Source of the DNA: Butyrivibrio sp.
Lineage (GTDB): Bacteria; Bacillota; Clostridia; Lachnospirales; Lachnospiraceae
Direction: 5' to 3'
Length of the DNA stretch: 39,684 nucleotides
Assembly (NCBI RefSeq): GCF_015056685.1
Contig: NZ_SVFW01000013.1
Location: 41,494 to 81,177, forward strand
How positions within the stretch are numbered: position 1 is the stretch's first letter; every line of letters starts with the position of its first letter. Positions 15,973 to 25,452 of this stretch are shown here, in pieces. The position numbers and the translations under genes are program-made. The notes beneath the pieces are model-generated. The model was given only the letters and a program-made list of their open reading frames with translations. It did no database searches and was not told where the DNA came from.

Positions 15973-17382
15973 ATGAACTACACAGATGGATATACAAGAA
16001 CATGCGGACTCATTGGTAATCCTGTAAAACATACAATGTCACCGCTGATACATAATTCACTTGCTTCTATGACAGGGATAAACATGGTCTATGTTCCATT
16101 TGAGGTAAAGGAAAAAGAGCTTAAGAATGCCATAAAAGGAGCTGTGGCTCTTGATATTCAGGGCATGAATGTCACTATACCTTATAAGACGGATGTTATT
16201 CCATTTCTTGAAGATGTTGATCCGCTTGCAAAGGCTATAGGAGCTGTTAATACGCTGGTAAGAACGGAGAATGGCGGCTTCAAGGGATATAACACAGACA
16301 TGACAGGTCTTTATCATGCAATGCAGGATGAAGGAATAGAGCTAAAGGATCAGACAGTGGTTATTCTTGGCGCCGGTGGTGTAGCCAGACCTACAGCTTT
16401 TTTGTGTGCCAATAAAGGGGCAAAAAAGGTATATATATTAAACAGAACCTTTGAAAAGGCTGTCAATGTGGCAGATGAAGTAAACCTTGCACTTGAGCTT
16501 ACTGATAGCGATGAGAAGGTAGTACCTATGCTTCTTGGAGACTACCGAAAGGTTTTGGAAATAGAAGATAGCTTTATTGCTATCCAGTGTACTTCAGTAG
16601 GTCTTTTCCCGGATGTTAACAGCGCTGTAATAGAGGATGAAGAGTTTTATAAAAAAGTATCTTCCGCAATGGATCTTGTGTACAGACCCCTTCAGACAAA
16701 GTTCTTGAAGCTTGCAAAAGAGGCGGGAGCCAAGACATTTTCAGGTCTTAAAATGCTTCTTTATCAGGGAATTGATGCCTATGAGCTCTGGAATGAGGAC
16801 AAGGGCATTAAGATAACAAAAGATCAGGCGGATGAGATCTACAGATCTATGATGCTTGAAGTTGTGGGAGCTTCCAACATTGTGCTTGAAGGCTTTATGG
16901 GAAGCGGAAAGAGCACTGTTTCCGAGCTTTTGTCCGAAGAACTGATGCTTGAGCTTATTGATACAGATGAAGTCATTGAAGACACTGAAGGAAGAACTAT
17001 AAATGAGATCTTTGAGACAGAAGGTGAGGCTTCCTTTAGAGAAATGGAGACAGATCTTTTGGAGGCTATAGATTCTGATCACTGGAGAGAGTTTGTTATC
17101 TCCCTGGGAGGCGGAATGCCTGTAAAAGAGGAAAACAGAGAGCTTTTAAGAAAAATTGGAAAGGTTGTATACTTAAGGGCAAAGCCTGAAACAATTTTTG
17201 AGAGAGTAAAAGATGATGATAAAAGACCTCTTTTAAAAACTGAGGATCCGCTGGCAAAAATCGAGGAACTTTTAGAAAAGCGGGCAGCATTCTATGAAGA
17301 TGTGGCTGATATGATAATTGATACAGATAGTAAGAGTCCTTTAGAGATTACAAAAGAGATAATAGATAAACTGGGTTTATAA
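15973..17382 (+). CDS. Bifunctional shikimate dehydrogenase / shikimate kinase (AroE-AroK fusion)
   Basis: One 469-residue chain carries two consecutive shikimate-pathway activities. Residues 1 to about 290 are AroE, the NADPH-dependent reduction of 3-dehydroshikimate: substrate-site GLIGNPVKHTMSPLIHN, MNVTIPYK with the catalytic lysine, AVNTL, GYNTDMTGL, and the nucleotide-binding GAGGVARP. Residues from about 300 to the end are AroK, ATP-dependent phosphorylation of shikimate: Walker A GFMGSGKST at 307-315, the shikimate-binding DTDEVIE, a RxxE region (FREMET), GGG in SLGGGMP, and the lid DDDKRPLL. Two starts are possible, GTG 15964 or ATG 15973. I prefer the ATG because GGGGTGAG then serves as its RBS. 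No frameshift separates the halves, so the fusion is genuine in this sequence. Confidence 0.93.
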   Translation: MNYTDGYTRTCGLIGNPVKHTMSPLIHNSLASMTGINMVYVPFEVKEKELKNAIKGAVALDIQGMNVTIPYKTDVIPFLEDVDPLAKAIGAVNTLVRTENGGFKGYNTDMTGLYHAMQDEGIELKDQTVVILGAGGVARPTAFLCANKGAKKVYILNRTFEKAVNVADEVNLALELTDSDEKVVPMLLGDYRKVLEIEDSFIAIQCTSVGLFPDVNSAVIEDEEFYKKVSSAMDLVYRPLQTKFLKLAKEAGAKTFSGLKMLLYQGIDAYELWNEDKGIKITKDQADEIYRSMMLEVVGASNIVLEGFMGSGKSTVSELLSEELMLELIDTDEVIEDTEGRTINEIFETEGEASFREMETDLLEAIDSDHWREFVISLGGGMPVKEENRELLRKIGKVVYLRAKPETIFERVKDDDKRPLLKTEDPLAKIEELLEKRAAFYEDVADMIIDTDSKSPLEITKEIIDKLGL

Positions 17383-17385
17383 GGA

Positions 17386-18075
17386 ATGAACAAAAGAAAT
17401 TATTCAAAAGAGCTTGAAGGAAAAATAGAGGATTTTCAGAAAAACGGTGAATATCCCAAGCTCTTATTACATGCCTGTTGTGCGCCGTGTTCTTCATATT
17501 GCCTCGAGTATTTAAGGGAGTATTTTGACATAACTGTTTTTTTCTACAATCCCAATATTACTTCTGAAAATGAGTACTCAAAGCGAGTTATTGAGGAAAA
17601 GAGGCTTATAGCCGAATACAACAGACAGGTTGAGGAAAAAGACTTCGATGGGATGAACTCTGATGAGAAAGCCAGAAAGATTGAGATTTTGGAAGGCTTT
17701 TATGACCCCAAAGAGTTTTTTGAAGTTACAAAAGGTATGGAGCATTTAAAAGAGGGCGGCGAAAGGTGCAGAAAGTGCTTTGAACTGCGACTTGATGAAA
17801 CAGCGAGAGTGGCAAAGGAAAAAGGCTTTGATTATTTTACTACTACACTTACAATCAGTCCTTTGAAAAATGCGGAAGTTTTGAATGAAGTGGGAGAAAA
17901 TGCGGCACAAAAGGCCGGAAGCAGATTTTTACCATCGGATTTTAAAAAGAAAAATGGATACAAGCGTTCAATTGAGCTATCACATAAATTTGATCTGTAC
18001 AGACAGGATTTTTGTGGATGCAGTTATTCAAAGGCTCAGAGGGAGCAGGAAAAACGTGAAAGAGATGGGGAGTAA
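17386..18075 (+). CDS. queH: Epoxyqueuosine reductase QueH
   Basis: QueH performs the last step of queuosine synthesis on tRNA, reducing epoxyqueuosine, and is unrelated to the cobalamin-dependent QueG. The 229-residue protein shows the family's Cys pairs: LLHACCAPCSSYCLEY near residues 25-40, RCRKCFELRLDETA around 127-140, and a C-terminal DFCGCSYS. These are expected to bind an iron-sulfur cluster and an adjacent metal site. FFYNPNITSENEYSKR and TTTLTISPLKNA are further family blocks. It begins three bases after the aroE-aroK stop, and its stop overlaps the next start. No other queuosine genes are in the window. Confidence 0.92.
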   Translation: MNKRNYSKELEGKIEDFQKNGEYPKLLLHACCAPCSSYCLEYLREYFDITVFFYNPNITSENEYSKRVIEEKRLIAEYNRQVEEKDFDGMNSDEKARKIEILEGFYDPKEFFEVTKGMEHLKEGGERCRKCFELRLDETARVAKEKGFDYFTTTLTISPLKNAEVLNEVGENAAQKAGSRFLPSDFKKKNGYKRSIELSHKFDLYRQDFCGCSYSKAQREQEKRERDGE

Positions 18076-18623
18076 TGGATACAGGAATTAATGATAATGC
18101 CTTGCCGGATTCACTGGTGCTTCATGATCCGATAACGGGTGAACCTATTCAAAAACAATATGATGAGAACAGTATTGTTCTGGATCCTTTGACTGAAAAG
18201 CAGATTGCTGATCAGGAACATATGCTTGAAATGCAGCGCCTTATGGCACAGCAGAAAACGGCGGGATATACGGGATATAACATTGCGACTCCCAACATGG
18301 CTGGTGGCGTGGATCCTTCATTGGATAAAAATAAGGAAACTAGCCGCACACTGTGCTTTTTATCTCTTGCCGGGTTATTGATTTCACATTTCTGGGTATA
18401 TTTTTATTTTTTTATTATTCAGAACTTGTCACCGGCTTGGATTTTGGGAGTTCCTGCGCTGGGGGCTATATGCGGAATAGCAGGATTTATACTTATGATC
18501 GTGGCAAGGGTAAAAAGTCCCAAATATGTTTTTTCCAAAGTTGTTATGTGGATATACATCGTTCTGATCTCATTAAGAGTTTTAGGGGTATTACTTATTT
18601 GGTATATCTTTATGATAATGTAG
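18075..18623 (+). CDS. Uncharacterised small membrane protein
   Basis: No family recognised. The 182-residue protein has a polar N-terminal half (about 1-90; DPITGEPIQKQYDENSIVLD, then EMQRLMAQQKTAGYTGYN) and three hydrophobic segments (about 93-114, 121-144 and 154-180). The start ATG overlaps the queH stop (TAATGG), implying translational coupling, and it is the last gene of this transcription unit before argS. The topology suggests a cytoplasmic tail attached to a three-helix membrane domain. Co-transcription with queH does not prove a shared function. Confidence 0.75.
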   Translation: MDTGINDNALPDSLVLHDPITGEPIQKQYDENSIVLDPLTEKQIADQEHMLEMQRLMAQQKTAGYTGYNIATPNMAGGVDPSLDKNKETSRTLCFLSLAGLLISHFWVYFYFFIIQNLSPAWILGVPALGAICGIAGFILMIVARVKSPKYVFSKVVMWIYIVLISLRVLGVLLIWYIFMIM

Positions 18624-18724
18624 ACAGCTAATTTGCCATTGATAGAACAGCTTTATTCTGTTAAAATTCATTAGTCTGATTTTAAATTATGATTATTTTT
18701 TTATTATAGAAAGAAGGGTAAGTT

Positions 18725-20494
18725 TTGGAAAAAGTACTTGAACTCATATCAAAAGAGGTTTCTGATGCTTTTGAAGCAGCAGGATATGACAGGGAACTTG
18801 GAAAGGTAACTATATCCAACAGACCTGATCTGTGCGAATACCAGTGTAATGGTGCAATGGCCGGTGCCAAAAAGTATGGCAAGGCTCCTTTTATGATCTC
18901 TGATGCTGTAGCCGAAAAGCTCCAGGGAAATGAAATGTTTGAAAAAGTAGAGTCTGTTAAACCGGGCTTTCTTAACATCACTGTAAGCGGAGATTTTGTA
19001 AGAGGCTACATTGTAAGAATGCTCCATGAGAAGCACATGGGAGTAACTCTTCCGGGACATGAGCCTACATTTATGCTTGATTACGGCGGACCAAACGTTG
19101 CAAAGCCTCTTCATGTAGGACACCTTCGTTCAGCAGTTATAGGTGAGAGTATAAAGAGAATCTTGAAATACAACGGTTACAAGGTAATAGGCGATATTCA
19201 TCTTGGTGACTGGGGACTTCAGATGGGACTTGTTATCACAGGCCTCAAAGAGAGAAAACCTGACCTTTGCTATTTTGATCCTGATTATGAAGGTGCATAT
19301 CCTAAGGAAGCTCCTTTCACTGTCAGTGAACTTGAAGAGATATATCCTGCAGCCAGCAAGAAGTCAAAAGAGGATGAGGCATTTAAGGCCGCAGCTATGG
19401 AGGCCACAAAGCTTTTACAGGATGGCTACAAGCCATACAGAGCTCTTTGGCACCATATTTTGAACGTATCTGTTGCCGATCTTAAACAGAACTATAAAAA
19501 ACTTAATGTAAACTTTGATCTCTGGAGAGGTGAGTCTGACGTTCATGACGTTATACCGGGAATGGTAGACTACATGAAGCAGCACAAGTATGCATACCTC
19601 AGTCAGGGAGCGCTGGTTGTTGATGTTGCAAAAGAGACTGATACAAAAGAGGTTCCTCCATGCATGATCCTTAAGTCTGATGGAGCTTCTCTTTACAATA
19701 CAACTGATCTTGCTACTATCAAGCAGCGTATGGAAGAGTTCCATCCACAGGGACTTATCTATGTGGTTGATAAAAGGCAGGAGCTTTATTTTGAGCAGGT
19801 ATTCCGCTGCGCAAGAAAGACAAAACTCGTTATGCCTGAGACAGAGCTTCATTTTGTAGGCTTTGGTACAATGAATGGAAGCGATGGCAAGCCATTTAAG
19901 ACAAGAGATGGCGGAGTTATGCGTCTTGAAAATCTCATAGCTGAGATTGATGAGAAGATGTACACAAGAATCAAGGAAGGAAACCTGGATATTTCTGATG
20001 AAGAAGCTCGTGATACAGCTCACAAGGTTGCTCTTTCAGCAATCAAGTATGGCGATCTTTCTAACCAGCCATCCAAGGATTATATCTTCGATGTTGAGAA
20101 GTTTACTTCATTTGAGGGAGATACAGGCCCTTATATCCTTTACACTATCGTTCGTATCAAGTCTATTCTTAAAAAGTACGAGGCAGAAGGAAAGAGTGCT
20201 AAGGAAGCTAAGCTTGATAAGCCTGACAGCGATGATATGAAGAACCTTATGCTTCAGCTTACAAGATTTGCAGATGCAGCAGAAAGCGCTGCAAGAGACC
20301 TTGCTCCAAATAGGATCTGTGCATATATTTATGACCTTTCAAATGCATTTAACAGTTTCTATCATGGAACAAAGATCCTTGCTGAAACAGATGAGAACAA
20401 GAAGGAAAGCTACATTGCACTCCTTGTTATCACTCTTAAGGTCCTCGAAACAGGTATCGATCTTTTAGGATTTGACGCACCTGAGCGCATGTAA
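18725..20494 (+). CDS. argS: Arginyl-tRNA synthetase
   Basis: ArgS charges tRNA-Arg with arginine. At 589 residues it is of normal class Ia size. It has the N-terminal Add1 domain, then PLHVGHLRSAVIGES with the HIGH-equivalent HVGH at 130-133, GDIHLGDWGLQ, FKTRDGG in place of a canonical KMSKS, and a C-terminal DALR anticodon-binding domain ending LLGFDAPERM. It begins with TTG at 18725; AAGAAGGG lies about eight bases upstream and no ATG is better placed. I looked for a T-box leader in the roughly 100 bases upstream and saw none. Confidence 0.96.
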   Translation: MEKVLELISKEVSDAFEAAGYDRELGKVTISNRPDLCEYQCNGAMAGAKKYGKAPFMISDAVAEKLQGNEMFEKVESVKPGFLNITVSGDFVRGYIVRMLHEKHMGVTLPGHEPTFMLDYGGPNVAKPLHVGHLRSAVIGESIKRILKYNGYKVIGDIHLGDWGLQMGLVITGLKERKPDLCYFDPDYEGAYPKEAPFTVSELEEIYPAASKKSKEDEAFKAAAMEATKLLQDGYKPYRALWHHILNVSVADLKQNYKKLNVNFDLWRGESDVHDVIPGMVDYMKQHKYAYLSQGALVVDVAKETDTKEVPPCMILKSDGASLYNTTDLATIKQRMEEFHPQGLIYVVDKRQELYFEQVFRCARKTKLVMPETELHFVGFGTMNGSDGKPFKTRDGGVMRLENLIAEIDEKMYTRIKEGNLDISDEEARDTAHKVALSAIKYGDLSNQPSKDYIFDVEKFTSFEGDTGPYILYTIVRIKSILKKYEAEGKSAKEAKLDKPDSDDMKNLMLQLTRFADAAESAARDLAPNRICAYIYDLSNAFNSFYHGTKILAETDENKKESYIALLVITLKVLETGIDLLGFDAPERM

Positions 20495-20509
20495 TAATAG
20501 AGGAATAGT

Positions 20510-21850
20510 ATGAATAATAACCATATGTTCAGCAACAGAAAGCTTCTTCTGTTGCTGATTCCTATTATAGCTGAACAATTCTTAAACTCCCTTATGGGAA
20601 TGGCTGATTCCATGATGGTTAGTAACGTTGGAGCAGCAGCTCTTTCGGGAGTTTCACTTGTAGACTCCATCAATAACCTTGTGGTGCAAGCTTTTAATGC
20701 CATGGCTACAGGCGGCGTCATTATCTGCTCCACATATATTGGACAGAAGGATATAAAAAGAGCTTCAGAAGCTGCAAGGCAGGTTATCTTAGTATCTACA
20801 TTTATTTCAGTTCTTTTGATGATCTTTGGCCTTATCTTCAGAATGCCATTGTTAAAACTCGTATTTGGAACTGTTGAAGCTGATGTAATGGAAGCGGCAG
20901 GTGTTTATTTCTTCCTTACAATTCTGTCTTACCCCGGAGTTGCGTTGGCAGCTGCTGGTAGTGCGATATTCAGGGCACAGGCCAATACAAGACTTCCAAT
21001 GAATGTAGCTATAGTATCCAACATTCTTAATGTAACAGGTAATGCCATTTTGATCTGGGGCTTTGGACTTGGTGTATATGGCGCAGCTCTTGCTACTATG
21101 TTGTCCAGAATCTTTTCAGCGGTAGTTCTTTTGATATTTCTAAGGAATAAAGACCTGGAGATCAGCATAAGAGATTATCTGTCGATCAGGCCTGATAAAG
21201 ACAAGATTCACAGAGTTCTTGCCATGGGTATTCCTAATGGTATAGAGAATTCTATGTTCCAGTTTGGTAAGCTGGCGATCCAGTCTTCTGTATCTATTTT
21301 GGGAACAACAGCTATTGCAGCTCAGTCTATGACCAATATTTTTGAGAATGTAAATGGTGTTGCTGGAATAGGCGTAGGAATAGGACTTATGACGATAGTT
21401 GGCCAGTGTCTTGGTGCAGGCAGGAAAGATGAGGCTGTTTACTATACCAAGAAGATGATCCTTTGGGGTTACATAGCTATTTTGAGTAGCTGTCTTTTTG
21501 CTTATGCGATCGCAAGACCAGTGACTTACCTTGCGGGAATGACCCCTGAAAGCGCGAGCCTGTGTATATACATGCTTGGATGGATCACGATCGCTAAGCC
21601 TATTTTGTGGTCACCATCATTTGTTATCCCATATGCTTTAAGAGCTGCGGGAGATGTTAAGTTTTCGATGATAGTAGCAACACTTACCATGTGGCTTTGC
21701 AGAGTTACACTTGCTACATTCCTTATCAGAGTTGTGGGAGTTGGTGCTATTGGCGTGTGGATTGGAATGTTTGCTGACTGGGCTATAAGAGGTGTTATTT
21801 TTACCATAAGATTCAGGCGTGGAAACTGGATCCACAAGGTTGTTGCGTGA
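20510..21850 (+). CDS. MATE family efflux transporter
   Basis: This is a 446-residue cation-coupled multidrug/toxin exporter with twelve predicted membrane segments in two homologous halves. Family features include LIPIIAEQFLNSLMGMADSMMVSNVG at the start (membrane segment 1 with the MADS/MVS motif), GAALATMLSRI in the first half, and SMTNIFENVNGVAGIGVGIGLMTIVGQCLGAGR in the second. It follows argS by 15 bases with GAGGAATAG as RBS and is probably co-transcribed with it. The substrate is unknown. Confidence 0.93.
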   Translation: MNNNHMFSNRKLLLLLIPIIAEQFLNSLMGMADSMMVSNVGAAALSGVSLVDSINNLVVQAFNAMATGGVIICSTYIGQKDIKRASEAARQVILVSTFISVLLMIFGLIFRMPLLKLVFGTVEADVMEAAGVYFFLTILSYPGVALAAAGSAIFRAQANTRLPMNVAIVSNILNVTGNAILIWGFGLGVYGAALATMLSRIFSAVVLLIFLRNKDLEISIRDYLSIRPDKDKIHRVLAMGIPNGIENSMFQFGKLAIQSSVSILGTTAIAAQSMTNIFENVNGVAGIGVGIGLMTIVGQCLGAGRKDEAVYYTKKMILWGYIAILSSCLFAYAIARPVTYLAGMTPESASLCIYMLGWITIAKPILWSPSFVIPYALRAAGDVKFSMIVATLTMWLCRVTLATFLIRVVGVGAIGVWIGMFADWAIRGVIFTIRFRRGNWIHKVVA

Positions 21851-21888
21851 TCCAATAATTTTGTATTCGAGATTTTATACAATTTTAA

Positions 21889-21917
21889 TTCAATTTGATA
21901 ATGAATAGAAATATAAT
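21889..21917 (+). promoter_or_regulatory. Possible promoter of the GGDEF-EAL gene
   Basis: TTCAAT (21889-21894) and TATAAT (21912-21917) are 17 bases apart. The -10 is perfect and the -35 poor. The leader would be about 35 bases. Confidence 0.4.
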
Positions 21918-21959
21918 TAAGATAGTCACTTTTTCGATAGCATTTTTAGGTAAAACCGC

Positions 21960-24458
21960 ATGAAAAGAAGGAACTATCTTTTTTATTTAAGGTATATATT
22001 AGCTGCAATGGGAGTGGTTTGTCTTATTGCAGCTTTTGGCATGCTCGGACAACATATGCAGCAAAGTGCATTCAGTCGTCTGCCGCAGATTCCTTCAGAA
22101 GTAAAGCATAAGGTGTTAGTTCTAAGCTCCTACGAACCTACGTATTTTACATTTGAAGATCAGGAAATAGGCCTTAAAGAGGGATTATATCCCAATGGAA
22201 TAGAATTTGACACGGTTTATATGAATACAAAGAAATTTGGTACCGAGGAAGATATTGAGACCTTCCATGATTACTTCAAGGATAGGTTCCTCAGGGATAA
22301 AACATATGAGGGTGTTCTTGTAGGTGATGATGATGCCCTTAGGTTTGCGCTTAGGTATCAAAAGGAACTCTTTGACGGAATGCCTCTGGTGTTTTATGGA
22401 ATAAATGATTTGCAATTTGCTGAGGAAGCAAGTCGCAATCCTATGGTAGCAGGTTTTTTTGAAAAAGACTATCTGCAGGAGACTATGGAAACTGCAGTGG
22501 AAAGCCTGCCTGACAGAAAAAATCTCGTCGCTCTTCATGATGAATCTGCGGCGGGAATAGCAGATATGAATATATTTTATTCATTAGCTGATAAGTATCC
22601 TGATTATACTTTTATAGATATAGACAGTTCCACACTTTCCCAGGAGGAGCTCATACGAAGTCTCCAGAATCTGCCTAAAAACTCAATATTGTTTTATATG
22701 ACTTGTTATAATGACAAGTACGGAACCAGTTATTCTATGCTCAACAGAACAAGAACTATTGTCAACAATGTGACTGTTCCTATATTTAGAAATTATTCCG
22801 GAGGAAGAGACGCGGGAGTTTTGGGTGGAACCTTTATGGATTTCAGGGTTCAGACTCATAATGCTGCGCAGATCATGTGTGATGTTTTAAATCATGATGT
22901 AGAGATTTCGGAGTATAGTTTGATCCTGGATACTCCAAGCATGACTGAATACAATTATCCTCTTGTAATGGAGTATGGAATCCCTATAGATAATCTGCCA
23001 AAAGACACTATATATATAGACAGACCTAAGACTTTTTTTGATAACTATAGTGAAATACTTCCGGTAGCATTGCTGATGATCTCATCAATGGTACTATTTA
23101 TCGCTGCAATGTATGCGGCTCTTAAAAATGAGAAAAAAGTAAATAAGGCGCTTAGAGATTCAAAAGAGGAAATAGAAAATTCTCGTTACAAATTGCAATA
23201 TCAGGCCCAGCACGACGAGTTCCTTGATGTATTTAACAGGCGAGCTATGGTTGAGTACCTCAATGACAATGTGACAATGAATCAGGTCTATTCGATAATA
23301 ATGCTCGATATAGATGGCTTTAAAGATGTTAATGAAAATTATGGACATGAAGCAGGAGACAAAATTCTTAAAACTATAGCTGATCATCTGCAGAGTTTTT
23401 GTCACTCCAACGGAATGACTCTGGGAAGGTATGGCGGTGATGAATTTTTGATCTATTGTCCTTCAGAAAGGCTTGATGAGAATTCTAAGAAGATATGTGA
23501 TCTGAAAAAGCTCTTTTCACAGTCTTTTACCTCAAACGGGATAAATATTGTTCTTTCAGCCAGCATGGGTATTTCCAATTCGGATGGCCTTTCATATCCC
23601 GAGCAGCATATTATAAATGCTGAGATTGCAATGTATGAAGCAAAAGAACGCGGAAGAGGCATGATATTCGTATATGCTGACGTGATGAAAGATAAGGTAA
23701 ACAACGAGGAAAAAATAAAGACGCAGTTTATAAAGGCCATGGAAAAAGACGGCTTTTATATGAAATATCAGCCAAAGGTTTCAGCTGAAGCGAAGGAGCT
23801 TGTGGGCTTTGAAGCGCTCATCAGAATGAAAGATGGATTATATGAACCAAATCTTTTTATCCCTGTGGTTGAAAAGAGCGGGTGGATCACAAGACTTGGC
23901 AGACATGTCACGCTTATGGTAGTTAAACAGTTATCTGAATGGATGGCACAGGGGAAAAAGATATATCCTGTATCAATTAACTTCTCAAGTAAGCAGATAC
24001 ATGATATTGGATATGTTTCTTTCTTAAAAGAACTATTGGATATCTATGATGTAGATCCAAAGTACCTTCAGATCGAGTTTACCGAGAGTCTTCTTTTGGA
24101 AAACTCAATACAGACTGACGACCTGTTCGAAGGTCTGAAGAGACTGGGAATTAAAACTCTTCTCGATGATTTCGGAACCGGCTATTCATCACTTGCTTAT
24201 CTTATCTATGTCCCTGTAGATGACATAAAGCTTGATAAATCATTGGTAGACGCTTATTTGATTGATGGCAAGGATAGCTTTATTGAGGATGTTATAAAGC
24301 TTGTTCACGATATGGGCAAGACTATAACCATAGAGGGAGTGGAGTATGAGTGGCAGTATGAGAAGCTTCGCAATTATGGAGCTGATACTATACAAGGGTA
24401 TTATTTCAGTAAGCCACTTGATCCGAATGAGGCAATTTCTTTTGAAGTAAAGAAATAG
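21960..24458 (+). CDS. Membrane GGDEF-EAL protein with periplasmic-binding-like sensor domain
   Basis: This 832-residue cyclic-di-GMP enzyme has a membrane segment at about 11-29. An extracytoplasmic domain (about 40-360) follows that begins HKVLVLSSYEP and resembles ABC-type substrate-binding proteins. A second membrane segment lies at about 366-390 and a short coiled region at 392-415. The GGDEF domain has GGDEF intact at 492-496; the usual RxxD inhibitory site is absent. The EAL domain has EAL at 618-620, a NFSSKQIHD asparagine, EFTES, LDDFGTGYSSL and EGVEYEWQ. Both synthetase and phosphodiesterase motifs are intact, so it may make and break c-di-GMP depending on the sensed ligand. It is preceded by a poor RBS (AGG) and sits upstream of the riboswitch-controlled gene at 29029. 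Confidence 0.93.
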   Translation: MKRRNYLFYLRYILAAMGVVCLIAAFGMLGQHMQQSAFSRLPQIPSEVKHKVLVLSSYEPTYFTFEDQEIGLKEGLYPNGIEFDTVYMNTKKFGTEEDIETFHDYFKDRFLRDKTYEGVLVGDDDALRFALRYQKELFDGMPLVFYGINDLQFAEEASRNPMVAGFFEKDYLQETMETAVESLPDRKNLVALHDESAAGIADMNIFYSLADKYPDYTFIDIDSSTLSQEELIRSLQNLPKNSILFYMTCYNDKYGTSYSMLNRTRTIVNNVTVPIFRNYSGGRDAGVLGGTFMDFRVQTHNAAQIMCDVLNHDVEISEYSLILDTPSMTEYNYPLVMEYGIPIDNLPKDTIYIDRPKTFFDNYSEILPVALLMISSMVLFIAAMYAALKNEKKVNKALRDSKEEIENSRYKLQYQAQHDEFLDVFNRRAMVEYLNDNVTMNQVYSIIMLDIDGFKDVNENYGHEAGDKILKTIADHLQSFCHSNGMTLGRYGGDEFLIYCPSERLDENSKKICDLKKLFSQSFTSNGINIVLSASMGISNSDGLSYPEQHIINAEIAMYEAKERGRGMIFVYADVMKDKVNNEEKIKTQFIKAMEKDGFYMKYQPKVSAEAKELVGFEALIRMKDGLYEPNLFIPVVEKSGWITRLGRHVTLMVVKQLSEWMAQGKKIYPVSINFSSKQIHDIGYVSFLKELLDIYDVDPKYLQIEFTESLLLENSIQTDDLFEGLKRLGIKTLLDDFGTGYSSLAYLIYVPVDDIKLDKSLVDAYLIDGKDSFIEDVIKLVHDMGKTITIEGVEYEWQYEKLRNYGADTIQGYYFSKPLDPNEAISFEVKK

Positions 24459-24493
24459 AAATGGGAGAAAAACGCGCATTTATGCCTTATTCA

Positions 24494-24502
24494 TGGTATA
24501 AT
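24494..24502 (+). promoter_or_regulatory. Extended -10 promoter of the DegV gene
   Basis: TGGTATAAT forms an extended -10 (TG-N-TATAAT) about 37 bases before the degV start. The -35 is not recognisable. Confidence 0.5.
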
Positions 24503-24538
24503 AAAGTTTACAATAATTTTTTTTTACGAGGAGCTAGT

Positions 24539-25402
24539 ATGTCTTTTGTTGTATTTACGGATGGGTCGGCAAACCTTCCGGGGAAAATGTCTGAGGGGAT
24601 AACTATATTGCCGTGTAGTTATATGTTAAACGGAACTGAGGTTGTGTATGAGGGAGATGTTGAGGAATTTGATGCTCATTCTTTTTATGAGGGACTTAAG
24701 AATGGCGATAAAGTGAAAACATCGCTTTTAAATACACATCTTTTTTTGGAACATTTCAGACCTGTACTGGAGAATGGACAGGATATTGTATATATAGCTA
24801 TGGCAGCAGGTATAAGCGGAACTTACAATGCTGCTATTAATGCCGCTGATGAACTTATGGAAGAATTTCCTGACAGATTTATCCATATAGTTGATTCGAA
24901 GGGCTGCGGATTTGGAAGCGGTATTTTAGCAATTAAGGCTGCGAAGCTTTCAAAAGAGGGCAAGAGCTGCAAAGAGGCAGCGCAGATTCTGGATGATGCT
25001 GTGCCTCATGCATGCCAGTACTTTACAGTTGATGATCTTAATTTCCTAAAGAATACAGGACGAGTAAGCGGAGTAACTGCAAGTATCGGGACAATCCTTA
25101 ATATTAAACCGATTCTTTTTGGCGACAGCACAGGTCACATTATTTCCTGCAGCAAAGTAAGAGGCAGGAAAAATGCTATAAGTGCTATAGCTGCTAAGTA
25201 CTCTGAAAAGAGGATGGAAACTGAAGACAACATCGTGTGCATTTCTCACGGCGATTGCTACGATGATGCAGTTAAGCTTTCTGAGATGGTAAAAGAGATA
25301 AATCCAAAGGCTGAGATCACGATCTGTCAGCATGAACCTTTTTCAGGAGCCCATGTGGGACCTGGAATGCTTGGACTTTTTTTCTGGGGGAAAGAAAGAT
25401 AA
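24539..25402 (+). CDS. DegV family fatty-acid-binding protein
   Basis: DegV proteins bind fatty acids; FakB members present them to the kinase FakA. This 287-residue protein has the DegV start FVVFTDGSANLP, the lipid head-group motif KTSLLNTHLF, SGTYNAAINAADEL, a VDSKGCGFGSGILAI block, and FLKNTGRVSG in the second lobe. I choose ATG 24539 over the open frame from 24461 because GAGGAGC precedes it and the DegV fold begins immediately. No fatty-acid kinase gene is in the window. It is followed closely by the phosphatase gene. Confidence 0.92.
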   Translation: MSFVVFTDGSANLPGKMSEGITILPCSYMLNGTEVVYEGDVEEFDAHSFYEGLKNGDKVKTSLLNTHLFLEHFRPVLENGQDIVYIAMAAGISGTYNAAINAADELMEEFPDRFIHIVDSKGCGFGSGILAIKAAKLSKEGKSCKEAAQILDDAVPHACQYFTVDDLNFLKNTGRVSGVTASIGTILNIKPILFGDSTGHIISCSKVRGRKNAISAIAAKYSEKRMETEDNIVCISHGDCYDDAVKLSEMVKEINPKAEITICQHEPFSGAHVGPGMLGLFFWGKER

Positions 25403-25452
25403 AATAATCCTTGTTGATCATGTATGTATTATCTATGAGGGGATTTGCTTAT

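Noticed and set aside
18624..18724. T-box leader for argS
   Set aside because: The gap is only about 100 bases and contains no T-box sequence or specifier-type stem.
19415..20023. 202-codon - strand open frame inside argS
   Set aside because: Antisense shadow of a well-supported essential gene; no RBS and Cys/Ile/Leu-rich antisense composition.
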